Assembly: GCA_964430475.1 (NCBI GenBank)
Contig: CAYSEQ010000005.1
Coordinates: 1 to 61,853 of the forward strand
Direction of reading: 5' to 3'
DNA from: CAYSEQ01 sp964430475
GTDB taxonomy: Bacteria; Patescibacteriota; Microgenomatia; UBA8517
Length of the DNA stretch: 61,853 nucleotides
Shown: positions 16,891 through 26,232 of the stretch, piece by piece
Layout: each line of letters begins with the position of its first letter
How positions within the stretch are numbered: the first letter of the stretch is position 1
Notes under the pieces: generated by a model
Database searches by the model: none
Seen by the model: the letters and a program-made list of their open reading frames with translations, nothing else
What the model was told of the DNA's origin: nothing
Program-made: the position numbers and the translations under genes

Positions 16891-17295
16891 ATGCCTATTA
16901 AATGCGTTGAATTCGGAAGTGGGGGATTTCCTTTTAATCCAAGCGAGGATATTGAGGATCAAATAACCGCTGCCTTGTCGGATGTTAAAAATTATACTGA
17001 AAAAACTTTTGAACCTGGAATATATGACCTTACACCGAAAGAATGGGAGGATCCGAATTTTAGATATTGGTTGAAGGTAGAAAATGACGGGACAGGGAGG
17101 ATCTTGATGATTCCATTTGTTGAAGGTGCAAGATCTAAGTTTGTTGAAAATCGGGAATGGCAAGCAGGATATCGGGAATTTTGGTTGCGTCCGGATAGCG
17201 AGAAAGTGGTTATTGCTGGGGGTAGTAGAGAAAGTAGTACAGGGTTGGCTTTATATAAATTGATCTTTTATGTGGAATCTTCAGGTAGCGTTTAA
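16891..17295 (+). CDS. Hypothetical protein, unrecognised
   Basis: This 134-residue soluble protein has no TM or signal peptide. It is mildly acidic with several Trp (PKEWEDPNFRYWLKVEND, REFWLRPDSEKVV). It shows no known motif. The second half looks beta-rich, and the Gly-Ser-rich piece IAGGSRESSTGLALY is not a P-loop. The ATG at 16891 is the first in frame. It stands alone between the MEMO gene and a convergent glycosyltransferase. Coding character is good, function unknown. Confidence 0.6.
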   Translation: MPIKCVEFGSGGFPFNPSEDIEDQITAALSDVKNYTEKTFEPGIYDLTPKEWEDPNFRYWLKVENDGTGRILMIPFVEGARSKFVENREWQAGYREFWLRPDSEKVVIAGGSRESSTGLALYKLIFYVESSGSV

Positions 17296-17362
17296 AAAAT
17301 TGGAGATTTGCTTTATAAAAAATATAAAAAGTAGGACATTTAGCAAACGAGTCTAATAGTTC

Positions 17363-18514
17363 TTAGTCTTTGATAAATTCTTTAATCTTTAGTGTATTTC
17401 TTTTATTATTAAGTACAGCTAAAACCTTAGGATAGTTTTTCATAAGCCTATTTTTAATTTTAACCGCTTTGATAATTTTTTCAGCCAAGTCCTCGGAATC
17501 TTCTTTTTCAAAGATTAATCCAAATCCGGTTTTTTTGACTAAAAATCTTGCTCCTGGAATATTTGCAACGATTGAGGGGTTTTTATGAAGCACTGCTTCG
17601 GCTTGAACCAGAGGGAAGCAATCGCTTCGTGAAGGGACAATGATAAAGTCAATCGTTTGGTAAAATTTCGCAAGTTGTTTGCTATCCAAAAGGCCAAGAA
17701 AGGTCAAGTGTTTTTTAAGTTTTTGGACTTCTTTTTTTAAAGATTCAAAGGTTTTTTCGTATTGAATATTGGTTTCTCCTGCAAAAACAAAATGCACCTG
17801 GGGAATTTTTTCAATAACTTGGGGTATCGCTTTAAATAATACATCAAATCCCTTTTCTTCGACAAATCTTCCCGCAAAACCGAAAAGTATCCCTTTTTTT
17901 CTTTTTAGTGTTTTTATTTTCGCTAAAGACCTATTTGGTTTGGAAGTTGAAAGAAATTTTTCATTAAGATCTATTGGCGGAATAATGGGGATAAATTTTT
18001 TAAGAAAATATTTTAGAATTCTTGAATTTTTTGCATAATCTTGAGTGTATGTAGAGACTTTATTAGATAAAAGACAGGCAGTTAGGGTAGAAACATCAAA
18101 GATTCTTTCAATAAACCAATTTGTTACTCCTTTAGGCAAGATGAGGTCTCCTTGGTGAAAGATAAGAATCTTTTTCCTTGAGATTTTGGCGATGATGCTA
18201 ATCGGTAGTATTAGAGAAAGTGGGCTATTAAGAAAGACGACATCGTGTTGGGGAAGTATCCTTATAAACTTAGTGATTAAAGAAAGTGATATCTTAGCTC
18301 GACTTAAGGAAAATAGATAATCTTCTCGGATTATTTTGATTTTTTCGATAAAATCCTGTTTTTTTAGGTTTTGTTGATGGCGGACGGTTAGGACGCAAAA
18401 CTCAAATTCTTTTTGAAGACTTTTTGCGATGTTAAAAACCGATTTAACAATTCCTGTCCAGTGGGGATAAAAGTAATCGCTAACGATAAGAACTCTTTGT
18501 TTATTTGACGACAT
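17363..18514 (-). CDS. GT4-family glycosyltransferase
   Basis: This 383-residue GT-B fold enzyme transfers a sugar from a nucleotide-sugar, probably to a lipid or surface glycan. The N-terminal half begins with RVLIVSDYFYPHWTGI (acceptor side Gly-rich start). The C-terminal half carries the donor-site pattern GFAGRFVEEKGFDVLFKA (near 215) and the late motif IIVPSRSDCFPLVQAEAVL, the EX7E region that binds the nucleotide-sugar (here E replaced in part: PSRSDCFPLVQAEA). Length fits. No TM is present, so it is peripheral at the membrane. It is isolated rather than in a polysaccharide operon. Specificity cannot be predicted. Confidence 0.88.
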   Translation of the reverse strand: MSSNKQRVLIVSDYFYPHWTGIVKSVFNIAKSLQKEFEFCVLTVRHQQNLKKQDFIEKIKIIREDYLFSLSRAKISLSLITKFIRILPQHDVVFLNSPLSLILPISIIAKISRKKILIFHQGDLILPKGVTNWFIERIFDVSTLTACLLSNKVSTYTQDYAKNSRILKYFLKKFIPIIPPIDLNEKFLSTSKPNRSLAKIKTLKRKKGILFGFAGRFVEEKGFDVLFKAIPQVIEKIPQVHFVFAGETNIQYEKTFESLKKEVQKLKKHLTFLGLLDSKQLAKFYQTIDFIIVPSRSDCFPLVQAEAVLHKNPSIVANIPGARFLVKKTGFGLIFEKEDSEDLAEKIIKAVKIKNRLMKNYPKVLAVLNNKRNTLKIKEFIKD

Positions 18515-18734
18515 TTTTAATATTTTATTCTTGAGTTAGTGCTAAAGTTTGATCTAAATTTAACGATTCAAAAACGCAAATTATATAAGGTATTTTATCT
18601 TTTAATTCCATTGAATGTACAGTGTTAAAGACTTTTCCATTTAAAGTTTTTTATTCTAGTTTTTTGGGAAGTTGTAGTAAAGAGGATTTATAAAAGTATC
18701 TATATTTTGTAGGGTTTGGTGTTAATTAATAGTT

Positions 18735-18740
18735 TATAAT
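18735..18740 (+). promoter_or_regulatory. -10 hexamer TATAAT upstream of yvcK-like gene
   Basis: A perfect TATAAT lies 46 nt before the ATG at 18787 in a 272-nt non-coding gap. No good -35 is seen. The rest of the gap holds nothing I recognise. Confidence 0.35.
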
Positions 18741-18786
18741 TTAAAGAGAGGTTAACAAATTCCCAAGTTTTTTAAAGACTTGGTTT

Positions 18787-19782
18787 ATGAATATAAGAAA
18801 GAAAAAAATTTTAGTAATAGGAGGAGGAACAGGAACTTATACCGTACTTTCAGGGCTAAGAGAATTTCCAGTAGATCTTGGGGTTATCGTCTCAATGATG
18901 GATGATGGCGGAAGCAATCGCGTGATTCGAGATGAATTTGGTTTACTTCCAACCTCAGATATTAGACAGTGCATAGTAGCGTTATCTAAACAAAGACCAA
19001 ACGACCTTATCAGGAAGCTGTTTACTTATCGTTTCAATTCGGGTGTGGGTATAAGTGGTATGACATTTGGAAATTTGTTCATGGCCGCACTTACTGACAT
19101 CTATGGCTCCCAGAAAAAAGCGATTGAAAAAACTTGTGAATTTCTCAAGGTTAAAGGAAAAATTATACCTGTTACATACGAGAAAACGAATTTAGTTGCT
19201 CTTTATAGCAATGGAAGTCAAGTTTTAGGAGAGCATGAAATAGATGAACCACCAGAACACTTAGCGGGATATAGGATAGTAGAAATAGGTGTTTTTCCAA
19301 AAGTAAAGGCTAATCCAAAAGCAATTCAGGCAATAAATGAGGCAGACTTAGTAGTTCTTGGTCCTGGAGATTTATATACTAGTGTACTTCCAAATTTGGT
19401 TATAGAAGGAGTTGCGCAGGCGTTGAGGAAAGCCAAAGCTAAGGTTATCTTTGTTATGAATCTTATGACTCGTTGGGGACAGACAAATAACTATACTGCT
19501 TATGATTTCTTTAGCGAGGTTGAAAAGTATTTAGTTAAGGGTAGGCTGGACTATGTTTTAGTAAACAAGGGGAAAATTCCGAAAAAGGCGCTAGAATGGT
19601 ATAAGAGGGTTAAATCTGTCCCTGTAAAGGATGATCTTGAGGGTAAGGTTAAGGCGAAAGTAATAAGGGGAGATTTTGTTTCCAATAAAATTTACACGAA
19701 AACTCCAAGTGATACTTTGACAAGGAGTTTGGTACGCCACGATTCAGCTCAACTTGCAAAAGCGATAATTTCACTAATCTAA
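18787..19782 (+). CDS. yvcK: YvcK/CofD-like family protein
   Basis: This 331-residue Rossmann-type protein has the family start ILVIGGGTGTYTVLSGLR and the signature SMMDDGGSNRVIRDEFG, followed by LPTSDIRQCIVAL. NLFMAALTDIYGS, VLGPGDLYTSVLPNL and NLMTRWGQTNNYTAYDF are also conserved. YvcK proteins bind UDP-sugars and are needed for cell-wall and carbon metabolism in Firmicutes; CofD relatives make F420, but nothing here suggests F420. Length fits YvcK. The next gene starts 1 nt after this stop, so the two form an operon. Confidence 0.88.
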   Translation: MNIRKKKILVIGGGTGTYTVLSGLREFPVDLGVIVSMMDDGGSNRVIRDEFGLLPTSDIRQCIVALSKQRPNDLIRKLFTYRFNSGVGISGMTFGNLFMAALTDIYGSQKKAIEKTCEFLKVKGKIIPVTYEKTNLVALYSNGSQVLGEHEIDEPPEHLAGYRIVEIGVFPKVKANPKAIQAINEADLVVLGPGDLYTSVLPNLVIEGVAQALRKAKAKVIFVMNLMTRWGQTNNYTAYDFFSEVEKYLVKGRLDYVLVNKGKIPKKALEWYKRVKSVPVKDDLEGKVKAKVIRGDFVSNKIYTKTPSDTLTRSLVRHDSAQLAKAIISLI

Positions 19783-19783
19783 A

Positions 19784-20617
19784 ATGGAAATAACCACCAA
19801 ATTAGTAAATCCAGAACATATCTACGATAACTTTCGACAAAAGGTTGCCACTTCTTACATCAAACACGAGTTTAGAAACCTTCTAAGAAGGGTGCCGAAA
19901 GAAAGCTGGAAGGCTATAGACAGAGATATTTCAGATTGGGTTAAATCTCCAGAATTAGCAAAACCGCGGGATTTTTGGAATGGATTTCATGGAATTTGTA
20001 TGGGGTTTAAATTAAAAATCGGTCTTATCTATTTTGTGACTGCTGAAAATGTTTCTTGGCAGAAGAAAAGTATGAATATTTCAGACTTATGGTTTGGTGT
20101 TGAACTTCAACAGACTAAAGTAGTGGGGGATGGGAAATTGCCAGCTTATGAGGTAATGAAATTTTATCGTGTCCCAAAGAATGCCCAGGAAAGAAGAAAA
20201 CAACTTAATTTTACCCTAAACCTTACTCGGAAAACTTTAGCTAGAGATAAACATCCGATTATTGTTGTCCAAAAGAAAAAAGATAATAAACTTATTTATT
20301 CTGTTTACGATGGTAATAGAAGATTAGCAAAGGCAATCCTGCAAGGAAAAGATAAAATTACTGCCTTTGTCGGTAGTTTTACAAAAGGCGATCAACCAGT
20401 AAACTACTGGATTCCAACAACCATATTGACGGAGAATTTATATTTTGCCAGAAATGCATTCGAAAGGGGAGATAAAAAAATATTTTCAGATTATTTATCA
20501 ATATTAGAAGATATGATTAGTAAATCAGAAAGCGCAAAGTATGAATTAAGAGAGCGGGCATTAATTGGCGATCAGGCATTTAAGGATGAGGTTTTGAAGT
20601 ATTTAAAATTTATTTAG
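19784..20617 (+). CDS. ParB-like (ParB/Srx fold) hypothetical protein
   Basis: This 277-residue soluble protein starts 2 nt after the yvcK-like stop codon. The middle has a ParB/sulfiredoxin-type motif: PIIVVQKKKDNKLIYSVYDG followed by NRRLAKAILQGKDKITAFVG (about 165-205). In the family, GNxR binds nucleotide (CTP/ATP). The N- and C-terminal parts are helical and unrecognised. It lacks a clear HTH, so it is not a chromosome-partition ParB. The tight spacing suggests it works with the UDP-sugar-binding protein. The motif call is moderate and the role unknown. Confidence 0.5.
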   Translation: MEITTKLVNPEHIYDNFRQKVATSYIKHEFRNLLRRVPKESWKAIDRDISDWVKSPELAKPRDFWNGFHGICMGFKLKIGLIYFVTAENVSWQKKSMNISDLWFGVELQQTKVVGDGKLPAYEVMKFYRVPKNAQERRKQLNFTLNLTRKTLARDKHPIIVVQKKKDNKLIYSVYDGNRRLAKAILQGKDKITAFVGSFTKGDQPVNYWIPTTILTENLYFARNAFERGDKKIFSDYLSILEDMISKSESAKYELRERALIGDQAFKDEVLKYLKFI

Positions 20618-20675
20618 TATTTGGAGATTGAGTAATAAAAATAGTAACTTCTTTCTAGGTGGAATATTATTAAAA

Positions 20676-21254
20676 TTATTCTGTTAAATCTCCACATTGA
20701 AATATTGGATTGGGAGAAGAGGCATAAATTTCAGATATACCCTTTTCTGCGTCAGAAAATTGGAAAAAGACATAATCATTAATCTCTTCAGCAGGTATCT
20801 TGATAAATTCAGAAAATTCCTGTGTTTTTGCTTTACAGGCGCCAATTTTATCTGTCCAGTAAGTCACTTTACTAATGCTAATTTCTTTATTGAGGTTGGT
20901 GATTTGGAAGGTAGCAATCATTCTTCCTTGCTCATTATCAAGTCTATAAGGATCTATCTTTATGGAGATTCCTTGGGAAGTATTCTGTTGTTGGTTGGCC
21001 AAGGGGGTAATTGAGGGGTTAATTGAAGTTTTACATTCTGTAACAGATTTAGCTAACTTATTACTTAACTCGTTATTATTTTTTACAAAGTAAGCTAATA
21101 ATCCTAGTGCCAGAAATAGCGTTATTAAAGACATAACAAATCCTGTCTTCCAATAATTTGGGCGTTGGACCGAGTTAAAAGGTTGGTCTGGTTGATTTTT
21201 AGAAAAAGTAGAAGGGTGTAAGTAATTTTCTTGCATTGCTTCAAGGTATATCAT
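20676..21254 (-). CDS. Single-TM anchored hypothetical protein
   Basis: This 192-residue protein has a Pro/Asn-rich cytoplasmic N-terminus, one TM helix at about 38-58 (TGFVMSLITLFLALGLLAYF), a coiled linker and a beta-rich outer domain (ISIKIDPYRLDNEQGRMIAT, ISKVTYWTDKIGACKAKT) with three Cys. It resembles other TM-plus-small-domain proteins of this window. The likely start is ATG 21254; an inner ATG at 21236 (MQENYLHP) is also possible. No function is recognised. Confidence 0.6.
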   Translation of the reverse strand: MIYLEAMQENYLHPSTFSKNQPDQPFNSVQRPNYWKTGFVMSLITLFLALGLLAYFVKNNNELSNKLAKSVTECKTSINPSITPLANQQQNTSQGISIKIDPYRLDNEQGRMIATFQITNLNKEISISKVTYWTDKIGACKAKTQEFSEFIKIPAEEINDYVFFQFSDAEKGISEIYASSPNPIFQCGDLTE

Positions 21255-21394
21255 TTTAATATATCATTTTTAAGTTAAGTATTAAAATACGATCCGATAC
21301 CTAAAATTGCAAGGTTAAAATATCCTGTTACCCTTTTTATTTTTTGCGATTTCTGACAAGTACTCTTATCTGTTCCTAGAAATAGTGCCATAAT

Positions 21395-22004
21395 ATAGCT
21401 TTGACTGTAAGAGAACTAGGTATTCTTGGAAATACTGTTTAGCGCTGAATTGAAAGAGGAAGAACTACCTATGATTATCTGAAATGGAAGGGAATAGAAA
21501 GAAAATCTACTAAACCAAAAACTATCCATCGAATTTTAAAACCTCAAGAAGAAGATGTGGTTAACCCAAAGAAAGGACTGGATTTAATACTCCTTAGGTT
21601 AGCTTGGTGATTAAGAATAAAAAAGATTGGTATTTCTACCTCTAACTCTACTTACCGGATTAATAAGAAAATAAAAACCAAGAAAACTCGAAAAACCTAC
21701 ATGTGCCAACGTAAAACACCTGACAGGTGGTTTTAATTCTTCAGGCCTTAAGTCCTTCTCGGTCAACTCTAAAACATACATTGAATCTTCAACAATTCCA
21801 ACTAAGACGCTAACTCCCAAAGCCTGTAGTGCCATTTGTTCCCTCCCTCTTTTGTGAATCGCAACATGTTTTCAACCGCGAGAATATCAAATATCCTATA
21901 ATACCAAAAGAGCCCATGAGTCTTTAGGTTTTAAATCACCCTTAGACTATCTTTTAGAGAAAGGAGGAATGTCTAAAAAGTACCGAGATTGTACAAGAAC
22001 TTGA
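21395..22004 (+). mobile_element. Remnants of an IS (IS481/IS3-like transposase)
   Basis: No intact gene is present in 21255-22115. Two decayed pieces of a DDE transposase are seen. The left one (21395-21600) reads LTVRELGILGNTV and, after a stop, KWKGIERKSTKPKTIHRILK, like an N-terminal helix-turn-helix region. The right one (about 21880-22004) reads YNTKRAHESLGFKSPLDYLL and then EKGGMSKKYRDCTRT, the standard C-terminus of an integrase-core transposase. The catalytic middle is deleted. The minus-strand frame across the gap is not a gene. A hairpin element sits between the pieces. Confidence 0.65.
21693..21730. repeat. Hairpin element copy 2 (core 21717-21729)
   Basis: The core CACCTG-A-CAGGTG is a perfect 13-bp palindrome. 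The whole 38-nt unit, reading AACCTACATGTGCCAACGTAA and then AACACC, TGACAGGTGG, matches 44059-44096 with few differences. The differences in the core keep pairing (CTG/CAG here, CCG/CGG there). It is located between two transposase remnants. Confidence 0.65.
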
Positions 22005-22115
22005 TCTTAATAGAATGTTTTCATATAATACTCATCCATATGCAGATTGAGAGAAGACTAGATAAGTCAAGCTGTTGAGGCAGCGGAGTTTGCCAGAAAG
22101 AACGGTCGGGTCATT

Positions 22116-22928
22116 ATGGCGGCCGAACTAGCAGCAATAGGATTGGGCCTTACAAGCTTGCCCTTAACCGATGAAGAAGTGTCTCAACTAGCTCACGACC
22201 CGGAACAAAGAGCTATTTTAGCTTGTTTGGCTAGAATCCATGTTGATGCTCTTAAAACAGTGGCCAATCAAGCCAAATTGCCCTCCCGAGCCTTGCCCCC
22301 TTTAGAGGAAGCTACTAAAACAATTGTGACTGTTTACAGAAGTAAGACATTAAGAGAAGAGTTAAGGGGAGTTGTCCAAGACCATAAGGGACGAAGGCAT
22401 GATTTTCTTCCGGAAATGGCTCGTGATGAGGCCAAAACACTATTTGCAGCTTCTGTGTTGTATTATGGCACAGGAGGGGCCAAAAGCCTTATTCTACAAG
22501 GAGAGAGGATCTTATCTTCCACTTATGATTCTTTACCCAACGATCACCCCACTAAGCCTTTGATAGGAGTTGAGTTGCAACTCAGTAGAGCTGGTCGTGG
22601 TGAACGCCTTGACAAAGCTTCTTCGTTAGGTAATTTTAATAGTTTGGTTGATTCAGATATAGAGACAAATCCTCATAGAGTAGCAACAGTTGCCTCTTGG
22701 TTGGTGGCTTGGGGAGAAAGAATCGGCGACGAAGATGTTCGTGGAAGAGGCCTAGAAGTTTTCTCTAGAATCATTCAACAGCATAGGGAATGGCAATTTA
22801 TGATTGATAGCGAGAGACGAAAAATAGGCCGACAAAAAGAAAGAGAATTATTTTTTAGATTATTAACGCCAATAACAACAAACCCCGCGAGAAGAGAGAA
22901 ACTTAAGAACAGACTTATAGGTAAATAA
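22116..22928 (+). CDS. Hypothetical helical protein, possibly 5'-truncated
   Basis: This 270-residue soluble, helix-rich protein has a more GC-rich and different codon pattern than most neighbours. It has no signal, TM or known motif. The same frame stays open upstream of the ATG for 19 codons to a TAG (ISQAVEAAEFARKNGRVI) with protein-like sequence, so the original N-terminus may have been lost to the IS remnant just upstream. Candidate helical repeats are not recognisable as TPR. It is probably horizontally acquired cargo. Function unknown. Confidence 0.6.
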   Translation: MAAELAAIGLGLTSLPLTDEEVSQLAHDPEQRAILACLARIHVDALKTVANQAKLPSRALPPLEEATKTIVTVYRSKTLREELRGVVQDHKGRRHDFLPEMARDEAKTLFAASVLYYGTGGAKSLILQGERILSSTYDSLPNDHPTKPLIGVELQLSRAGRGERLDKASSLGNFNSLVDSDIETNPHRVATVASWLVAWGERIGDEDVRGRGLEVFSRIIQQHREWQFMIDSERRKIGRQKERELFFRLLTPITTNPARREKLKNRLIGK

Positions 22929-23002
22929 GGAACAAAGGTTTAGAACTTGATATACCTTAAATAAAGGTAATTGGTGAAGAAAATTGCCCTTAGATTTCTT
23001 AC

Positions 23003-24010
23003 CTAATCTGTACGAAAGCCTAATCTTAATGCACCATAATTCGATAGTAATTCAGGATTATAAGTATAATATTCCCTTATCTTTTGTAGAGCGGTTTCAA
23101 ATTGTTTATCTAAAAGATTTTGAATGAGTTCCCTTCTAATTTTTACCCTTTCACTCTCACTTAAATTAGACCACCTGATGAAAATAATAGTGCCGATTAT
23201 TTTATCTACATTTTCTTCGTTCCCTGGGTACTCTTTTTCCAAGATTTTTTGTTCTTCCCTTCGCAGTTTCATCAATGCTCCTGTAAAATGGGATATCTTT
23301 CCGACTATTTTTGCAAAATAAGAATCTGCAGGAAAAACTCTTGTTTCTAATTGATAAGAAAATTGGGTTATAAAGTCAGAAATAAACATTGTTAATCTTT
23401 TTCCCAAAACATGCCTGGCTAGTTTTAAGGTTATAAGTGAGAATTCAGGTGAGTTTGGGTCTAAACCCACCTCTTTTAAGACATCCTTCAATAGGATTCT
23501 GGTTATCGTAATCTCAATAGTGTCAATTTTGTTCCTACGGTTTCCGACATTTGAAGCAAACCTGCCTATGATAATGCTTAAGTCATAAGGGCGAGAGTGA
23601 GAAATTGCCGCATCTCGGAAACTTTCTATGAATTTTTCAGCTTTTCGCCATCCTCTAAAAAAATGGCTTTGTATGGCGGGCTCAAATCTTTGATCTGAAA
23701 AAACATTCCAGACAGAATTCTCTGATAGAAACTTCCAATAATCTTCTTTTGCTAGTTTTGATAGTTCCCTAGTTTTATGAGGATTACTCTCAGAACGGGA
23801 GTTTTGATAAATATCTGCTATTTTCTCTTTTAATGATTGAAGTCCTTGCTGAGCAATTGGTCGATCAAGATGTTGAGCAATAAGAGTTAGAAATTGTCTT
23901 TCTCTTTCGGCTAGAGGCAGGGTAGGTAATTTTCTAATAAATTCTTTTGTCCTTTGGTTAAGTGTGTGGAAGTTTGAATAGTCTTGTGGTAGTTCTCGCA
24001 TCCTTTCCAT
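23003..24010 (-). CDS. Hypothetical protein, unrecognised
   Basis: Start chosen at ATG 24010 (MERMRELPQDYSNF), since the 29 codons further upstream overlap the transposase remnant and read as junk. The 335-residue product is soluble, highly charged and almost all helix. It has no catalytic motif or membrane segment. It lies back to back with a dead transposase, which shares its strand, and converges on the gene at 22116. Its GC content is similar to neighbours. It may be accessory cargo between two IS remnants. Confidence 0.55.
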   Translation of the reverse strand: MERMRELPQDYSNFHTLNQRTKEFIRKLPTLPLAERERQFLTLIAQHLDRPIAQQGLQSLKEKIADIYQNSRSESNPHKTRELSKLAKEDYWKFLSENSVWNVFSDQRFEPAIQSHFFRGWRKAEKFIESFRDAAISHSRPYDLSIIIGRFASNVGNRRNKIDTIEITITRILLKDVLKEVGLDPNSPEFSLITLKLARHVLGKRLTMFISDFITQFSYQLETRVFPADSYFAKIVGKISHFTGALMKLRREEQKILEKEYPGNEENVDKIIGTIIFIRWSNLSESERVKIRRELIQNLLDKQFETALQKIREYYTYNPELLSNYGALRLGFRTD

Positions 24011-24042
24011 ATAGTCTAAGACTAAGATTGTACTACAGGAAG

Positions 24043-24715
24043 TCAATTTTTTGCACTGGCAGGGGTCATCGGTAACACTTGAGAGTAGTACTGGCAAGCA
24101 TACTCGATTGGTGTTTGGTAATCAAGAGAGTGGTGGGGTCTTCTGAAATTGTATTCGATCAGCCAGCCAGTCAGATCTTGATTAGCCTCTGAGATTTCGT
24201 CTAGGCCAAATTCAGACAGTTCTAACCACTCATCCTGTAGAGTCCGGTTAAATCTTTCTAAAGCAGGATTGTTTTTAGGTGTTTTGACCCGATTGTAGAC
24301 TTGTTTAATGCCCAGCTGTAAACATGCCTTTTCGAACTCTCCGGCAAACTCAGAGCCATTATCCGAGTGGATAATTCTAATCTGGCTTTGGGAAAGATAA
24401 ACCAGTCTTTGTAAGAAGTCTTTGACTTGTCGGGAGGAGGCTGATTGATAAACCCTGGCGTACCCCAACTTGGTTCTGTTTTCAGTGGCAGTAAAGATGA
24501 TTCTTCTTTGCCCGTACCACCAGAGGATAATGCTATCGGTATGCCAGAGCTTGCCAGACTGTGGATTAAAGCCGGCTTTCTTTAACTGCTGGATTCTAAT
24601 TTTAGGTTTGGTTTGTTTCCACCTCCTTCTCCTCCTGAGCTTCTCTTACTGCTCTTCTGGATTAGGATAGAGATGGTGCTTTCTGATGACTTTCTCGATC
24701 TTCCAAGTTGAAATT
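24043..24715 (-). pseudogene. Broken IS transposase, integrase catalytic domain
   Basis: The open part from 24468 encodes the end of an rve integrase core: IIHSDNGSEFAGEFEKAC (second Asp) and KNNPALERFNRTLQDEW (catalytic Glu), ending NFRRPHHSLDYQTPIEYA. The same frame continues upstream without a start through KLWHTDSIILWWYGQRRI (first Asp) to a TAA near 24645. Before that stop come further transposase residues (STWKIEKVIRKHHLYPNPEE). The N-terminal HTH part is missing. It is an IS481/IS3-like element, dead by truncation and a stop. Confidence 0.75.
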
Positions 24716-24974
24716 GACTCTTGATACTCTTTTCATTCTGCCAGTCCACTGAGACGGAGATATCCTCGCTATCCATCGAGATTGAGGTAACTGGAGTTAC
24801 GGAAAGAGCCTGAGACACTGGTTGTTGCGATGACTGAGTACGAAGTGGAAGAAGTTGATATTGGGTAAATAGAGTTCTAAGAACAAGCACAAAGGCTACC
24901 AGTAACATAACGCCAGACAGGGAAATTACAAAGCGGATAATACTTTTTGGACTTGGATGAGCTTTCTTAGTCAT
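24582..24974 (-). pseudogene. TM-anchored protein truncated by the IS remnant
   Basis: The ORF starts MTKKAHPSPKSIIRFVISLS with a TM helix at about 14-33, then a Ser/Thr/Val-rich linker (TQSSQQPVSQALSVTPVTS). After about residue 87 it reads the transposase DNA in a wrong frame (RSRKSSESTISILIQKSSKR), so only the first 85 or so residues are native. It probably was another membrane-anchored outer protein like the next genes. The TM start and the ATG at 24974 are convincing; the 3' end is not. Confidence 0.55.
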
Positions 24975-25154
24975 GGTGTTGTCTTTTTTATTATGAGTTA
25001 ATCCTTCGTGTTGGTCTATACCTCCAAAATGCTACAAACCTTTTAGAATGTTCTCTATGGAAGGTGTAAAGAAATACCCTGAAGATGGTAGGAGGAGGTA
25101 GAGTATATTTTAAGGTTTATTGATAAATTAAGCCTTGTGAGAGTTTCAAGAAAG

Positions 25155-25895
25155 TTAAGGATTGACATTAACAAACCTAAAATTTGAAAGAATTAAGTCG
25201 AGATTAGATTTTGCTAGATTTTTATCAGCTAAAGGATAATCATAGCTTATATGTATCTGCGTTTTGATAGGGTAAATATCTTCATTCTCGATGGGAATTA
25301 AGACAAAGGTATTGCCAAGGTTAGCGTATTTCTCGGGCTCATCGCAGGCTTCCGACCCTCCAACACCATCTGCTGTCTCAGCCTTTCTACCTGCTACATT
25401 GATCTCTTTTCTCTCCCCGTATTTGTAACAGTAACCAAAACCAGTCACACGCCAAACTGAAATAGTAATATTATGCCCATTTGCTATATTGGAAAAAGAC
25501 ACTGTGTCATCTTGTCCTTGGGTTTTATTTATTTGCCAATTCTTGGGATATTTAAAGCTAAACTGATATTTTTCATTACTATATGTGTTAAAACCTTCGG
25601 CCTGAGTTGTTGAAGGTAGTGGTATTTCTTCAGGCTGGTGAGGAAGATTTTTAATTTGCAGAGTATCAATCTGTTTCTTCAATCCATAATACTTATAGGC
25701 GAATACGCTTGTAGTCCCAATTAGAAGGATAATCAAAAATACTAATAACCACGTGATGATGGACTTAGTTGCGTCCAATTTTTGAGAATTTGATACTTCG
25801 GTTGAGTTTGGAATATTAATTTGCTGGGAAGAAGATTCTAACCTATGTTCCGGGTAAGAAGATTGATCTGTGTTCATTTTGTCGTATAACACCAT
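25155..25895 (-). CDS. TM-anchored protein with PsbP-like outer domain
   Basis: This is a 246-residue protein. A better start may be ATG 25877 (MNTDQSSYPEH), since the first six codons are weak. A polar N-terminus leads to a TM helix at about 47-67 (IITWLLVFLIILLIGTTSVF) and a linker. The outer domain begins YSNEKYQFSFKYPKNWQI, the typical first strand of PsbP/MOG1-like modules, and ends SNLDLILSNFRF. Two Cys pairs may form disulfides. Such domains bind ligands or partner proteins at the surface. Role unknown. It is followed on the same strand by the next TM protein and the secreted protein in reverse order. Confidence 0.7.
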   Translation of the reverse strand: MVLYDKMNTDQSSYPEHRLESSSQQINIPNSTEVSNSQKLDATKSIITWLLVFLIILLIGTTSVFAYKYYGLKKQIDTLQIKNLPHQPEEIPLPSTTQAEGFNTYSNEKYQFSFKYPKNWQINKTQGQDDTVSFSNIANGHNITISVWRVTGFGYCYKYGERKEINVAGRKAETADGVGGSEACDEPEKYANLGNTFVLIPIENEDIYPIKTQIHISYDYPLADKNLAKSNLDLILSNFRFVNVNP

Positions 25896-25933
25896 CGCAA
25901 TATTAAGCCTTTCTAGGCTTTAGCGATTAAAAG

Positions 25934-26230
25934 TTAATGTCTATCTGGTTCGGATATATTTAAGTTGAGTCCTTTTTTCGGCGTGGTGTAAGTAAATGGT
26001 GTTTTAAGATTGCTTTCAACCTTTTCTTCTTTTACTACTACTTCTTCCTGGTCTATACCGTTTATTTCTTCAACTGTTTTCAAAGTACTTTCGGATTCAG
26101 CCAAGGTCTTTTCGTAATTTTTATTATTTGTTGAAATAAGATATACGCCAACAACAATTCCCAAAGTTAAAGTAGCAGTCATAAACCCCACTAAGAACAT
26201 TTTTAGATTATCAAGGTTAGTATTAAACAT
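25934..26230 (-). CDS. Small single-TM protein
   Basis: This 98-residue protein has one TM helix at about 9-33 (MFLVGFMTATLTLGIVVGVY), then an acidic/basic coiled region (EKTLAESESTLKTVEEING) and a polar tail. The start ATG 26230 is 3 nt after the stop of the secreted protein (26233-27477), so they are co-transcribed. It could anchor or chaperone that secreted protein. No known family. Confidence 0.6.
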   Translation of the reverse strand: MFNTNLDNLKMFLVGFMTATLTLGIVVGVYLISTNNKNYEKTLAESESTLKTVEEINGIDQEEVVVKEEKVESNLKTPFTYTTPKKGLNLNISEPDRH

Positions 26231-26232
26231 TT

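Noticed and set aside
16837..17163. 108-codon minus-strand ORF over the gene at 16891
   Set aside because: It is the antisense shadow of the plus-strand gene, which has the better start and composition.
21611..21835. 74-codon minus-strand ORF with a hydrophobic stretch
   Set aside because: It lies across the hairpin element and between transposase remnants; the similar DNA at 44059 does not keep the frame open.
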